6,106 nt of DNA, taken from assembly GCA_947176675.1 (NCBI GenBank), contig CAMWRN010000157.1, positions 1-6,106 on the forward strand, written 5' to 3'. Within the stretch, counting starts at the first letter, position 1; every line of letters starts with the position of its first letter. The position numbers and the translations under genes were made by a program. Under the pieces are notes generated by a model, which was given only the letters and a program-made list of their open reading frames with translations, was not told the DNA's origin and made no database searches. The stretch is from an uncultured Clostridia bacterium. GTDB taxonomy: Bacteria; Bacillota; Clostridia; Oscillospirales; Ruminococcaceae. Of the stretch, positions 6,021 to 6,106 are shown piece by piece.

Positions 6021-6106
6021 TTTTTTAAACTTCCTTTCAATTTTGGTTTTTTGTTACTTTTTTAGTACGCTCAAAAGCGATTGACTTGAAATCCGCAGTA
6101 TGATAT
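6021..6106 (-). promoter_or_regulatory. queF leader, incomplete at the window edge
   Basis: This A-rich leader contains the queF Shine-Dalgarno (GAAAGGAAG, 6038-6030). Upstream are a four-pair hairpin CGCT/AGCG (6079-6068) and an imperfect TACT/AGTA pairing just below it. A -10-like TATCAT lies at 6105-6100 on the minus strand, but its -35 would be outside the window. I looked for the conserved C-rich loop and A-rich tail of a preQ1 class I riboswitch and did not find them. A preQ1 element further upstream, or of another class, cannot be excluded. Confidence 0.35.

Noticed and set aside
6040..6106. preQ1 class I riboswitch before queF
   Set aside because: The conserved loop with its C-run and the matching A-rich tail are not present in the visible leader. 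The hairpins seen have only four base pairs.

Overview
The window looks like ordinary chromosome from a low-to-mid GC Gram-positive bacterium. Clostridia, probably a Ruminococcus-like lineage, is the best guess. The evidence is the order yhbY-nadD-yqeK-rsfS-leuS, a short Bacillus-type QueF, a LeuRS of about 800 residues without the leucine-specific insertion, strong purine-rich ribosome binding sites and a consensus sigma-A type promoter. The genus is inferred from protein style and gene order, not from a marker gene.

All eight supported genes lie on the minus strand and are read from right to left. They are queF (5523-6020), a HAD-family phosphatase (4873-5511), yhbY (4546-4842), nadD (3938-4546), yqeK (3310-3900), rsfS (2948-3310), a small multi-pass membrane protein of unknown function (2550-2942), and leuS (111-2516, GTG start preferred). 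No gap between consecutive genes exceeds about 33 bases. Two junctions overlap by one base (yhbY/nadD as TAATG, yqeK/rsfS as TGATG), and the queF stop codon lies inside the next gene's Shine-Dalgarno sequence. This is the layout of one operon that includes leuS as its last visible gene. No intergenic stretch reaches 300 bases.

The genes share a translation and cofactor housekeeping theme. QueF makes the queuosine precursor preQ1 for tRNA wobble modification. YhbY and RsfS act on the large ribosomal subunit. LeuS charges tRNA-Leu. NadD makes the dinucleotide in NAD synthesis, and YqeK belongs to a family that hydrolyses Ap4A, a by-product of aminoacyl-tRNA synthetases. The HAD enzyme and the membrane protein have no assigned role.

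The left edge (1-110) holds a weak terminator-like hairpin after leuS. Beyond it is a promoter with perfect -35 and -10 hexamers and an AT-rich upstream region, which must drive something outside the window to the left. The right edge (6021-6106) is the queF leader, with a good ribosome binding site and only weak promoter-like hints. I found no mobile element, CRISPR array, RNA gene or convincing new system. The points most worth checking are the edge promoter, the unknown membrane protein, two start-site corrections, and the unusual company (queF and HAD) upstream of yhbY.
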